Source: Pyxidicoccus caerfyrddinensis
Lineage (GTDB): Bacteria > Myxococcota > Myxococcia > Myxococcales > Myxococcaceae
Assembly: GCF_010894405.1 (NCBI RefSeq)
Contig: NZ_JAAIYA010000009.1
Coordinates: forward strand, 62,001 to 126,000
Direction of reading: 5' to 3'
Length of the DNA stretch: 64,000 nucleotides
Within the stretch, counting starts at the first letter, position 1. Each line of letters opens with the position of its first letter. The notes under the pieces are model-generated. The model ran no database searches. It was not told where the DNA came from and was given only the letters and a program-made list of their open reading frames with translations. A program made the position numbers and the translations under genes. Shown here one piece after another: positions 52,803 through 60,149 of this stretch.

Positions 52803-53087
52803 ATGATTGTCGCCATCTCCCGCTTCCGCCCCGCGCCCGAAGAGGCGGACGCCCTGGTCGCCCGCTTCCAGGAGCGCGCCCGGCGCGTGGATGCGTACGA
52901 GGGCTTCCTGGGCCTGGAAGTGCTGCGGTCCTTCGAGCGCTCGCCCGAGCTGCTGCTGGTGACGCGCTGGCGGGACAGGGAGGCGATGCGTGCCTACTTC
53001 CAGTCAGAGGACTTCCGGCGGGCGAAGGAGGCCAGCGCCGAGCAGGAGGGCGCCACCTTCGCCATCTACGAGGTGGTGGGCACTTGA
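52803..53087 (+). CDS. Antibiotic biosynthesis monooxygenase (ABM) domain protein
   Basis: This 94-residue ferredoxin-like ABM protein has MIVAISRFRPAPEEADALVARFQERAR, FLGLEVLRSFE, and LLVTRWRDREAMRAYFQSEDFRRA. Small ABM proteins include haem-degrading IsdG-like and quinol monooxygenases, and many have no known substrate. GTG 52797 is a second possible start. It is 99 bases downstream of ftsK and 51 bases upstream of the RlmL-like gene. Confidence 0.85.
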   Translation: MIVAISRFRPAPEEADALVARFQERARRVDAYEGFLGLEVLRSFERSPELLLVTRWRDREAMRAYFQSEDFRRAKEASAEQEGATFAIYEVVGT

Positions 53088-53138
53088 TGTGCGTTGCCGG
53101 TTCCCAAGCGGGCCCACGTCGTCTATGGGCGGTATCCC

Positions 53139-54380
53139 ATGGCTGAACGCATTGCCCTGTACGCCACCGCCGCTCGCGGCACCGAGGACCTCCTCGCGGA
53201 TGAATTGAAGGAGCTCGGCGCCCGCCGCATCCGCCAGGACCGCGGCGGCGTGCGCTTCATGGCCACGCTCGACGAGGCGCTGATGGTGTGCCTCTGGTCC
53301 CGCATCGCCATGCGCGTGCTCTACCCGCTGGGCGCCTTCGAGGCCCACGGCGCGGAAGGCCTCTACGAAGCCGCCGTGAGCATCCCCTGGGAGGAGCACC
53401 TCAACCCGGACACCACCTTCGCGGTGGATGCCACGCTGAAGGACAGCGAGCACAGCCACTCGGGCTTCGTGGCCCTCAAGGTGAAGGACGCGATTGTCGA
53501 CCGCATCCGAAACGCGGTGGGCGCCCGGCCGGACGTGAATACCCGAGACCCGGACGTGCGCGTGGTGGCGCACCTGGCGCGCGAGACGCTCTCGCTCTCG
53601 CTCGACTTGTGCGGCGAGCCCCTGCACCGGCGCGGCTACCGCGTGCGCCCCACCCCGGCGCCCCTCAAGGAGACGCTGGCCGCGGCCCTGCTGCGCGCCG
53701 CGAGCTATACGGGCGAGGAGGCGCTGGTGGACCCGATGTGCGGCTCCGGCACGCTCCTCATCGAGGCGGGCCTCATCGCGAGGAAGCGCGCGCCGGGCCT
53801 CAACCGCGACTTCGCGGTGGAGCGCTGGCCGGAGCTGGGCACGCGAGCGCGCGAGCTGCTCGCGGACCTGCGCGCGGACGCGCGGCGCAACGAGCGCAAG
53901 GTGACGGTGCCGCTCCTGGGCTTCGACAAGGACCCGGAGGCGCTGGATGCCGCCATCCGCAACGTGCGCGCGGCGAAGCTGTCGGAGGAAATCCAGCTCG
54001 CCGAGGGCGACGCGACGAAGCTCCCGCCGCTGCCCGCCATGGGCGGCCTGCTCATCACCAACCCGCCCTATGGAGACCGGCTGGGCTCGGGTGGGCAGAA
54101 GGGCATGAAGAGCTTCTATTACAAGCTGGGCGAGTCGCTCCGCGTGCCGGGCTGGCGCATCTGGGTGCTCTCCGGCAACCCGGCCTTCGAGAGCGCCTTC
54201 CATGCGCGTCCGACCATGAAGCGGGACATGTGGAACGGCCCCATCGCCTGCACGCTGCTGGGCTACCGGGCCACGGGCGGCTCCATGGGGGACGGCTCAG
54301 AAGCGCCGCTCGGTGCGCCGCAGGAGCCGGTCGATGTTGCCCCGGTGCGTCCACAGCATGAGGACGAAGAGAACGGCTGA
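53139..54380 (+). CDS. rlmL: RlmL-type THUMP/class I RNA methyltransferase
   Basis: This 413-residue protein has an N-terminal THUMP domain (about 1-160) and a Rossmann SAM domain with DPMCGSGTLLIEAGLIA, LGFDKDPEALDAAIRN, and the catalytic NPPYGDRLG. It matches the 23S rRNA m2G2445-forming half of RlmL (or TrmN-like relatives), without the second methyltransferase half of E. coli RlmL. ATG 53139 is favoured over 53094. The last 28 codons run antisense through the end of plsY; removing them would leave the fold intact. Confidence 0.87.
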   Translation: MAERIALYATAARGTEDLLADELKELGARRIRQDRGGVRFMATLDEALMVCLWSRIAMRVLYPLGAFEAHGAEGLYEAAVSIPWEEHLNPDTTFAVDATLKDSEHSHSGFVALKVKDAIVDRIRNAVGARPDVNTRDPDVRVVAHLARETLSLSLDLCGEPLHRRGYRVRPTPAPLKETLAAALLRAASYTGEEALVDPMCGSGTLLIEAGLIARKRAPGLNRDFAVERWPELGTRARELLADLRADARRNERKVTVPLLGFDKDPEALDAAIRNVRAAKLSEEIQLAEGDATKLPPLPAMGGLLITNPPYGDRLGSGGQKGMKSFYYKLGESLRVPGWRIWVLSGNPAFESAFHARPTMKRDMWNGPIACTLLGYRATGGSMGDGSEAPLGAPQEPVDVAPVRPQHEDEENG

Positions 54381-54875
54381 GAGGCCGGCGTACTCCACCT
54401 CCCGGGCGGTGAAGGCCGACGTGCCCACCGCCGTGGCCCCCGCGGCCAGCGAGCCGAGCGAGCTGACGCGCCACACCGCGAGGATGACCGCGTACACCAG
54501 CGCGGCAGCCAGCGCCGCGAGGGGCACCAGCACCACCAGCACGCCCAGCGCTGTGGCCACGCCCTTGCCGCCGTGCAGCTTCAGCCACACCGGGTAGACG
54601 TGGCCGAGCACCGCGGACAGGCCCACCAGCACGTGCAGCGTGGGCTGTCCCGGCAACAGCCGCAGCGCCAGCGCCACGGGGAGCGCGCCCTTGAGGGCGT
54701 CCAGCAGCAGCACCACCGCGCCCAGCTTCTTGCCCGCCACGCGGGTGACGTTGGTGGCGCCGATGTTGCCGCTGCCCTTCTGGCGCACGTCCACGCCACG
54801 CAGCCACCGCGTCAGCAACACACCGAAGGGAATGGAGCCGGCGAGGTAGCCCAGCACGACGAGCGCGTATGGCAC
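54297..54875 (-). CDS. plsY: Acyl-phosphate:glycerol-3-phosphate acyltransferase PlsY
   Basis: This 192-residue inner-membrane enzyme makes lysophosphatidic acid from acyl-phosphate. Motifs are YLAGSIPFGVLL, GSGNIGATNVTRVAGKK, and HGGKGVATALGV, spread over hydrophobic helices. It starts 9 bases after the DUF2752 stop. Its last 84 bases overlap, tail to tail, the RlmL-like gene. Confidence 0.94.
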   Translation of the reverse strand: MPYALVVLGYLAGSIPFGVLLTRWLRGVDVRQKGSGNIGATNVTRVAGKKLGAVVLLLDALKGALPVALALRLLPGQPTLHVLVGLSAVLGHVYPVWLKLHGGKGVATALGVLVVLVPLAALAAALVYAVILAVWRVSSLGSLAAGATAVGTSAFTAREVEYAGLSAVLFVLMLWTHRGNIDRLLRRTERRF

Positions 54876-54884
54876 GAAGGGAGG

Positions 54885-55316
54885 CTACAGCAGCAGGTGG
54901 GGGAAGCGCGTCTTCACCACCACGTAGGCGTAATTGACGAGCAGGAGCATGGGCAGCGCCACCCGCACCACGGTCCACTCCCGGGGGGAGAGCTGGATTT
55001 CCGGAATGGGCATGGCGAAGACCAGGTGCAGCACCATGACCACCGCTGCCAGGGCGAACAGGAGGGCGGCCACCGTCCCCAGGGGGTTGGCCTCCCAGGC
55101 TCCGACGAAGTTGAAGTGCGCCACCCGGTCCGCCACCCGCGTCAGCCCGCAGCCGAGGCAGGGCCAGCCCGTCCGCTCGCGCAGCACACAGCCCCAGAAC
55201 GGGATGAGGCGGGCCACGGGGATGTAGCGGGCCACGAGCAGACCGACGATGCCGGCGATGCCCAGGGCATCCACGGTGCCGAAGCTGCGGTTGCGGGGGG
55301 GGATGAGGACTTTCAT
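54885..55316 (-). CDS. DUF2752 membrane protein
   Basis: This 143-residue protein has three to four membrane helices and the DUF2752 signature CVLRERTGWPCLGCGLTR (Cys residues in CxxC-like spacing), then FNFVGAWEANPLG. Function unknown. It is read just ahead of plsY. Confidence 0.85.
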   Translation of the reverse strand: MKVLIPPRNRSFGTVDALGIAGIVGLLVARYIPVARLIPFWGCVLRERTGWPCLGCGLTRVADRVAHFNFVGAWEANPLGTVAALLFALAAVVMVLHLVFAMPIPEIQLSPREWTVVRVALPMLLLVNYAYVVVKTRFPHLLL

Positions 55317-55405
55317 GCACGCCTCACCGGACGGTGCGGGACAGGAGGACTCTAGTACGGACGCCGGCTTGCCGGAGCAAGGACTTCTGGCTAAGCGTAC
55401 GACCC

Positions 55406-55963
55406 ATGAACTCGCTCCGCACGTCCCTGATGCTGCTGGTCGCCGTTCCCCTGGTTGCGCTCGCGGGTGACAAGACGCCCGCCAAGGCGGCCCCCAAGGC
55501 CGCCGAGGGCGACTGCCACCACCCCGCCAAGGCCGAGGCACCGGCCGCCGCGCCCGCCTCCCAGGATGGCTGGAAGCTCACCCGGGGAGAGCCCATCAAG
55601 GGCACCCAGGCGGTGAAGCTGGCGGACGTGCTGGCGAAGCCGCAGGCGCACGACGGGAAGACGGTGCTGGTGGAGGGCACCGTGCGCAAGGCGTGCGAGC
55701 GCAAGGGCTGCTGGATGGAGCTGGCGGCGGACACCCAGGACAAGAGCCCGGGCGTCCGGGTGACGTTCAAGGACTACGGCTTCTTCGTCCCGCTGGACTC
55801 GGCCGGCTCGAAGGCGCGCGTGGAGGGCGTGGTGAAGGTCGCCGAGCTGAGCGACGGCAACGCGCAGCACTACGAGTCCGAGGGCGCCATCGTCCCCCGC
55901 GGCGCGGACGGCAAGCCGCGCGAGGTGCAGCTGGTGGCCACCGGCGTCGAGCTGCGCCGCTGA
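55406..55963 (+). CDS. Exported DUF4920 protein
   Basis: This 185-residue protein has a signal peptide (MNSLRTSLMLLVAVPLVALA), an Ala/Pro-rich stretch and a conserved OB-like DUF4920 domain: DVLAKPQAHDGKTVLVEGTVRKACERKGCWMEL, VRVTFKDYGFFVP. The Cys pair CERKGC is typical of the family. Function unknown. ATG 55406 was chosen for the signal peptide. Confidence 0.85.
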   Translation: MNSLRTSLMLLVAVPLVALAGDKTPAKAAPKAAEGDCHHPAKAEAPAAAPASQDGWKLTRGEPIKGTQAVKLADVLAKPQAHDGKTVLVEGTVRKACERKGCWMELAADTQDKSPGVRVTFKDYGFFVPLDSAGSKARVEGVVKVAELSDGNAQHYESEGAIVPRGADGKPREVQLVATGVELRR

Positions 55964-55972
55964 CCTGACGAC

Positions 55973-56581
55973 ATGGCGCGAAGCTTCAGCATGCGGGGCG
56001 TGCAGGGCGCGGCGGACCGCGCCGTCCAGCACGCCCGCACGTGGCTTTTGCAGACGGAGCCGGACTCACGCGTGCACGACGTGCAGGCGGACCCGCGCTT
56101 CCAGCACCGCGGGGTGGACCTCCTCTGGGAGCTACCCTCGGGAGAGGTGCGCGGCATCGAGGTGAAGGGCGACCGCAACGCCACCCGCCGCCGCTACTTC
56201 TTCGAGCTGGTGTCCAACCTGGAGAAGGACACCCCGGGCTGCTTCCTCTACAGCGGCGCGGACCTGCTGGTGTACGTCTTCCTCTCGCAGGGCGAGCTGC
56301 ACGTGCTGCCCATGCGGGCCACGCGCGAGTGGTTCCTCCCCCGCGCGAAGGAGTACCCGCTCAAGCACGCCTTCACGCAGACGGGCGCCATCCGCTACAC
56401 GACGGTGGGCGCGGTGGTGTCCGTGCGCGACGTGTCGGAAGGCGTGCCCGGCGTCCTGCGTGTGCCGCTGAAGCGCACCGCGGGCGCGGCGAAGGAGGAA
56501 GGTGTCGCCGGACTGGAGGCGTCGCTCGTGCCCGTCTCGGCGGCCAAGGACGAGGCCGGCGGGCCCGACGGGCTGGGCTGA
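55973..56581 (+). CDS. PD-(D/E)XK nuclease-like protein
   Basis: This 202-residue protein has a core matching the PD-(D/E)XK pattern: a helix, then FQHRGVDLLWELP with D49, then EVRGIEVKGD with E63-V-K65. A following segment RRYFFELVSNLEKDTPGCFLYSG and further strands fit an endonuclease-like fold. The C-terminal 35 residues are Ala/Gly-rich. It starts 9 bases after the DUF4920 gene. No methyltransferase or restriction partner is nearby. Confidence 0.68.
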   Translation: MARSFSMRGVQGAADRAVQHARTWLLQTEPDSRVHDVQADPRFQHRGVDLLWELPSGEVRGIEVKGDRNATRRRYFFELVSNLEKDTPGCFLYSGADLLVYVFLSQGELHVLPMRATREWFLPRAKEYPLKHAFTQTGAIRYTTVGAVVSVRDVSEGVPGVLRVPLKRTAGAAKEEGVAGLEASLVPVSAAKDEAGGPDGLG

Positions 56582-56667
56582 GACGCGGGAGTGCGCCAGC
56601 GCCGCGCCCGTCCACCTCCGCCCTCAAGGGCGCGGCCCGGACGGGCTGGGCTGAAGCGGACGCGAGA

Positions 56668-56690
56668 GGTGGGCCCGCTTCAGGCCCACC
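56668..56690. terminator. Hairpin between convergent genes
   Basis: GGTGGGCC at 56668-56675 pairs with GGCCCACC at 56683-56690, loop CGCTTCA. It lies between the PD-(D/E)XK-like gene and the facing gene ending at 56717. No clear T-run. Confidence 0.45.
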
Positions 56691-56716
56691 CACCGTGCCA
56701 GTTCCTTCAGGGTTCT

Positions 56717-57634
56717 TCAGCGGCCGTGGCGGTGACGCCGGTGGCCGGGGTGAATCTTGTCGTGGGCCGTCTCGAGGCGCTCGGAGATGCGCATCAGGTC
56801 CAGCAGCGACTCACGGTCGTTCTGCGCCTTGTAGATGTGCTCCAGGCGCGGGACGAGGTCCAGCGCGAGGTGCAAATCCCCACCCTGCTCCGCCGACTCC
56901 AGCAGCGTGCGGGCCGCCGCGGCCGCGCGGCCGTGGGCCTTCACGTGGATGAGGCCGTCCACGGCGAGCAGGCGGGCAATGGGGCTGCGCGAGGTGTCCT
57001 CGGTGAGCTTCGCCAGGTCGTCCGTGGCGCCCTCCAGCTCGCCGCGCGCGGCGCGGACCATGGCGCGGGAGATGCCCTTGCGGTCCGGCAGGAGGAACTC
57101 CTCCACGTCGGCGAAGGCCTCCGCATGGGCGGCGTGGCCCGCGGACGCGAGCGCCTCGGCGAGGCTGTCGAACACCTCGGCCTGCTTCTCCGTGAAGGGC
57201 GCGAGCGCCTCGCGCATGAAGCGCTCCTGCGGGGCGCCGCGCTCATCCAGCGGCATGCGCGAGCGCAGGCCGTTCATCTTCTCGAGGGCGGCCGCCACCG
57301 GCGCGTCCTGCTTGCCGTCCAGCAGCAGCGCGCACGCGTGCATGAGCCCGGTGAGCGTGTCGGCCAGCTCCATGGGCGCCACCCGGTCCGGCAGCCAACG
57401 GCGCCACAGCTCCACGGCCGCCGCCACCATGAAGTCCTTGAAGGGGCCGGTGCCCTTCCACTTCGGCCGCCACTCCTGGGCGATTCCCAGGGGGAAGGTC
57501 GTCTCCGCCAGCTTGCGGAAGTCCTCTTCGCCCACGGGAAGCCCGTAGTGGCCGAGCGTCCCCAGCAGGGCCTCCGTCGAGTACTCCTTCAGGCCCTTCT
57601 GCTGCCACGCCTTGTCCACACGCTGCGCGCTCAC
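56717..57634 (-). CDS. Helical protein of unknown function
   Basis: This 305-residue protein starts at GTG 57634 with GGAG six bases upstream. It is predicted all-helical and repeat-like, with segments such as RFMREALAPFTEKQAEVFDSLAEAL and AKLTEDTSRSPIARLLAVDGLIHVKAHGRAAAAARTLL recalling TPR/HEAT-type solenoids. It ends with a His/Arg-rich tail. No signal or membrane segment. Not recognised. Confidence 0.72.
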   Translation of the reverse strand: MSAQRVDKAWQQKGLKEYSTEALLGTLGHYGLPVGEEDFRKLAETTFPLGIAQEWRPKWKGTGPFKDFMVAAAVELWRRWLPDRVAPMELADTLTGLMHACALLLDGKQDAPVAAALEKMNGLRSRMPLDERGAPQERFMREALAPFTEKQAEVFDSLAEALASAGHAAHAEAFADVEEFLLPDRKGISRAMVRAARGELEGATDDLAKLTEDTSRSPIARLLAVDGLIHVKAHGRAAAAARTLLESAEQGGDLHLALDLVPRLEHIYKAQNDRESLLDLMRISERLETAHDKIHPGHRRHRHGR

Positions 57635-57728
57635 ACGGTTCTCCGCTGCCCTGGACGCCGGCCATCGGCGCCAGCGGCCTTCTAGCGGAACTCGGGGCAG
57701 CCGTGCACCGCCCACATCGCCTTCCCCG

Positions 57729-59291
57729 TCAGGCGGCGGACGCCGGCGGGGAGACTTCCGGGGGCGCCACCTTGGGGACGGTGGGCCACACCACGGGGTT
57801 GCGCCGCCCGTCCTCCACCCGGCGGGCGAGGTACGGCTCGCAGCCCCGCGCCTCGAAGGCGCGCTTCCAGGCCGCGAAGCTGCCCCCGGCGCGCCAGGCG
57901 TCCATGGCCGCCAGCCCGCCTTCCGGGCCGCACTGGGCCAGCATGTACTCCACCCACGCCCAGCGCGCGGAGGTGGGACGCACCTCGGCGCGGCCCCGCA
58001 AGCCCTTGCGCAGGCGCTCCAGCCGATTCTCCACCTCGCGGATGCCCGCGAAGGGCGCCCCGTCCAGCGGCGTGTTCCGCTTCGCGACGAAGGGGGCCAC
58101 GCCCAGCGCCACCGGGAGGATGCGCGACAGCTCCGCGGTGAAGCGGATCAGCTCGTCGATGTCCTCGTCGCCCTCGAAGGGCAGGCCCACCACGTTGTAG
58201 ACCTTGAGCTGCTTCATCCCCGCCGTCCTGGCGAAGGTGGCGGCCCGGACAATCTGCTCTTCCGAGTGCTTGCGGTCCACCAGGTCCCGCATCCGCTGCG
58301 AGGCCCCGTCCGCCGCCACCGTGAGGTTGGTCGCCCCGCCGCGGCGGAGCTGATCCACCAGCTCCTGCGTCAGCCGATCCGCCCGCAGCGAGGACACGCC
58401 CACCTCGCGGCCCGAGTCGACGATGGTGCGCAGCAGCTCCACGATGCGCGGATGATCCGTCACCGCGGCGCCCACGAGGCCCACCCGCTTCGCCGTCTCC
58501 GGGATGAGGGACAGCACGCGCTCCGGCGGCACCGTCCGCATGCCCCCGTTGGTGGTGCGCCGCATGACGCAGTAATGGCAGCCCCGGGAGCAGCCCCGCT
58601 CCGGCTCGATGAGGAACATGGAGCGCAGCTCGGTATGGGGCGTGACAATCTGCGTGCGGGCGGGCAGCCGGGCGTCCGTCGCCTTGGCGACGTAGTACCG
58701 CGCCCCACCGCGTCCGGGCACCCGGAAGCCGGGGATGCGCGCCAGGTGCGACAGCAGCGCGTCCCGGTCGTCGATGGAGGCCGCCGCGTCCACCAGGACG
58801 TGGATGAGGTCCTCGGCCTCGCCCTGGACGAGCACGTCCACGAAGGGCTCGAGCGGGTCGGGATTGGAGAATGTCAGCGGCCCACCGGCGACAATGAGCG
58901 GGTAGCCGCCGTCGCGGCGCTCCTCTGCCAGCAGGGGAAGGCCGGCCAGCTCCAGCAGCGAGAAGAGGCCCGTCACCTCCAGCTCGTAGGCCACGGAGAA
59001 GGCCAGCATGTCGAAGCTGGAGACGGGGTTCTGCGACTCCCAGGTGAACAGCGGCGTGCGCGTGCGCTTGAAGGCCTCCACGTCGTCCGGAAGGAAGACG
59101 CGCTCGGCGGTGGCCCCGGGGTGCTCGTGCAGCTCCCGGTAGATGGCCTGGTAGCCGAGCGAGCTCATGCCCACGTGGTAGGGGCTTGGGTAGCAGAGGG
59201 CCACCCGGTAGGGCGCCGCCTTGTAGAGCGTGCCCTGCTCGTCCGCCAGCAGCGAGCTGACGTGCTCAATCAGTGAGTAGCGACCCTCCAT
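57729..59291 (-). CDS. B12-binding-type radical SAM protein
   Basis: This 520-residue protein has an N-terminal cobalamin-binding-like domain (YRVALCYPSPYHVGMSSLGYQAIY, a divergent B12-type Rossmann start). The radical SAM core has the cluster motif ERGCSRGCHYC (CxxxCxxC, about 233-240). RADRLTQELVDQLRRGGATNLTVAADGAS and YNVVGLPFEGDEDIDELI complete the barrel. Such proteins act on lipids, tetrapyrroles or RNA; no substrate can be named. Its start is clean, and the stop leaves a 94-base gap to the next minus-strand gene. Confidence 0.86.
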   Translation of the reverse strand: MEGRYSLIEHVSSLLADEQGTLYKAAPYRVALCYPSPYHVGMSSLGYQAIYRELHEHPGATAERVFLPDDVEAFKRTRTPLFTWESQNPVSSFDMLAFSVAYELEVTGLFSLLELAGLPLLAEERRDGGYPLIVAGGPLTFSNPDPLEPFVDVLVQGEAEDLIHVLVDAAASIDDRDALLSHLARIPGFRVPGRGGARYYVAKATDARLPARTQIVTPHTELRSMFLIEPERGCSRGCHYCVMRRTTNGGMRTVPPERVLSLIPETAKRVGLVGAAVTDHPRIVELLRTIVDSGREVGVSSLRADRLTQELVDQLRRGGATNLTVAADGASQRMRDLVDRKHSEEQIVRAATFARTAGMKQLKVYNVVGLPFEGDEDIDELIRFTAELSRILPVALGVAPFVAKRNTPLDGAPFAGIREVENRLERLRKGLRGRAEVRPTSARWAWVEYMLAQCGPEGGLAAMDAWRAGGSFAAWKRAFEARGCEPYLARRVEDGRRNPVVWPTVPKVAPPEVSPPASAA

Positions 59292-59323
59292 GTGCCTCCA
59301 GCAAGGTACAGCTCTGTAAACAC

Positions 59324-59372
59324 CGCGGCCCCGGTCGCCACTCCCACGTGGGGGAGGGCTGCCGGGGCCGCG
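59324..59372 (-). terminator. Terminator after the receptor/lipoprotein unit
   Basis: A perfect 11-bp stem, CGCGGCCCCGG at 59324-59334 with 59362-59372, has on its minus-strand side GTGTTTACAG. It lies past the lipoprotein stop at 59421 and before the radical SAM gene. Confidence 0.55.
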
Positions 59373-59420
59373 TTGCGCCACCCTGGGGTGGCTCGGCTCA
59401 ACTGGAGCCTGGTTCTCGCT

Positions 59421-60119
59421 CTAGTTGAACGAGGGGACGGACTTCGCAGGGACGCAGATGTGGCTGACCGGCGCGCACGTGGCCGCGAAGTCCGGGTTCA
59501 GGCCGGAGCCCTCACCGCAGTTCTCAGCAGGCTCGTCCGAGTCCGGATCGCAGGGGATGGTCGGCCACAGGCCGCGCACGACGTAGGTCGAAACGCACCC
59601 GTCCTTCGTGTACTTCAGCTCACCGGTCATCTGCGTGCCCGGCGCGCTCGGCGCCGAGTACACCCGCCAGTTGCTGAACTCGTACGTCACCGTGGTCTTC
59701 GCCGCCGTGCTGGTGGCCGCGGCCTCCACGGTAGCGACGGAGAAGTCCGTCGCCGCGCAGAAGTCGTTCGCATCCGGCTCCGCCGCGAGCTTGCCCGTCG
59801 CCGTCTGGCGCGACGGCGAACCCGAGTCCCGGCCCGAGAGCGCCACGAGGGCCGCGGGACGGAGGGTCAGGATGGCGTTCTCGGGGTGGTCGGGGTCGAC
59901 GAACTTGAACACGCCCACGCGCTCGGCATCAGGAGGCACCGCCGTGCAGGCGCCGCCGCCCTCCACCAGCTTCGGCTCGTCCACCAGGTCGTACTTCATC
60001 GCCCAGTTAGAGGAGTCCTGGACGAAGCACCCGGCCACCGGCTGCTCGAAGTCGCAGCCCGACATCAGGCTGCCCACGCTGATAACGGCCAGCGCAGTCT
60101 TGAAGATGTTCTTGGTCAT
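59421..60119 (-). CDS. Lipoprotein downstream of the TonB-dependent receptor
   Basis: This 232-residue lipoprotein has signal ending at LMSGC (C22). The mature part has several Cys and beta-rich stretches (YEFSNWRVYSAPSAPG, GELKYTKDGCVSTYVVRG). It starts 30 bases after the receptor stop, so it is probably a co-expressed cell-surface partner. Not recognised. Confidence 0.8.
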   Translation of the reverse strand: MTKNIFKTALAVISVGSLMSGCDFEQPVAGCFVQDSSNWAMKYDLVDEPKLVEGGGACTAVPPDAERVGVFKFVDPDHPENAILTLRPAALVALSGRDSGSPSRQTATGKLAAEPDANDFCAATDFSVATVEAAATSTAAKTTVTYEFSNWRVYSAPSAPGTQMTGELKYTKDGCVSTYVVRGLWPTIPCDPDSDEPAENCGEGSGLNPDFAATCAPVSHICVPAKSVPSFN

Positions 60120-60149
60120 GTGACTTGGGATTCCGTGGATGGCTTGGGA

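Noticed and set aside
56567..56654. 15-bp direct repeat GACGGGCTGGGCTGA around the stop of the PD-(D/E)XK-like gene
   Set aside because: The copies are at 56567-56581 and 56640-56654. With only two copies, no inverted ends and GC-rich simple sequence, it is probably a local duplication without function.
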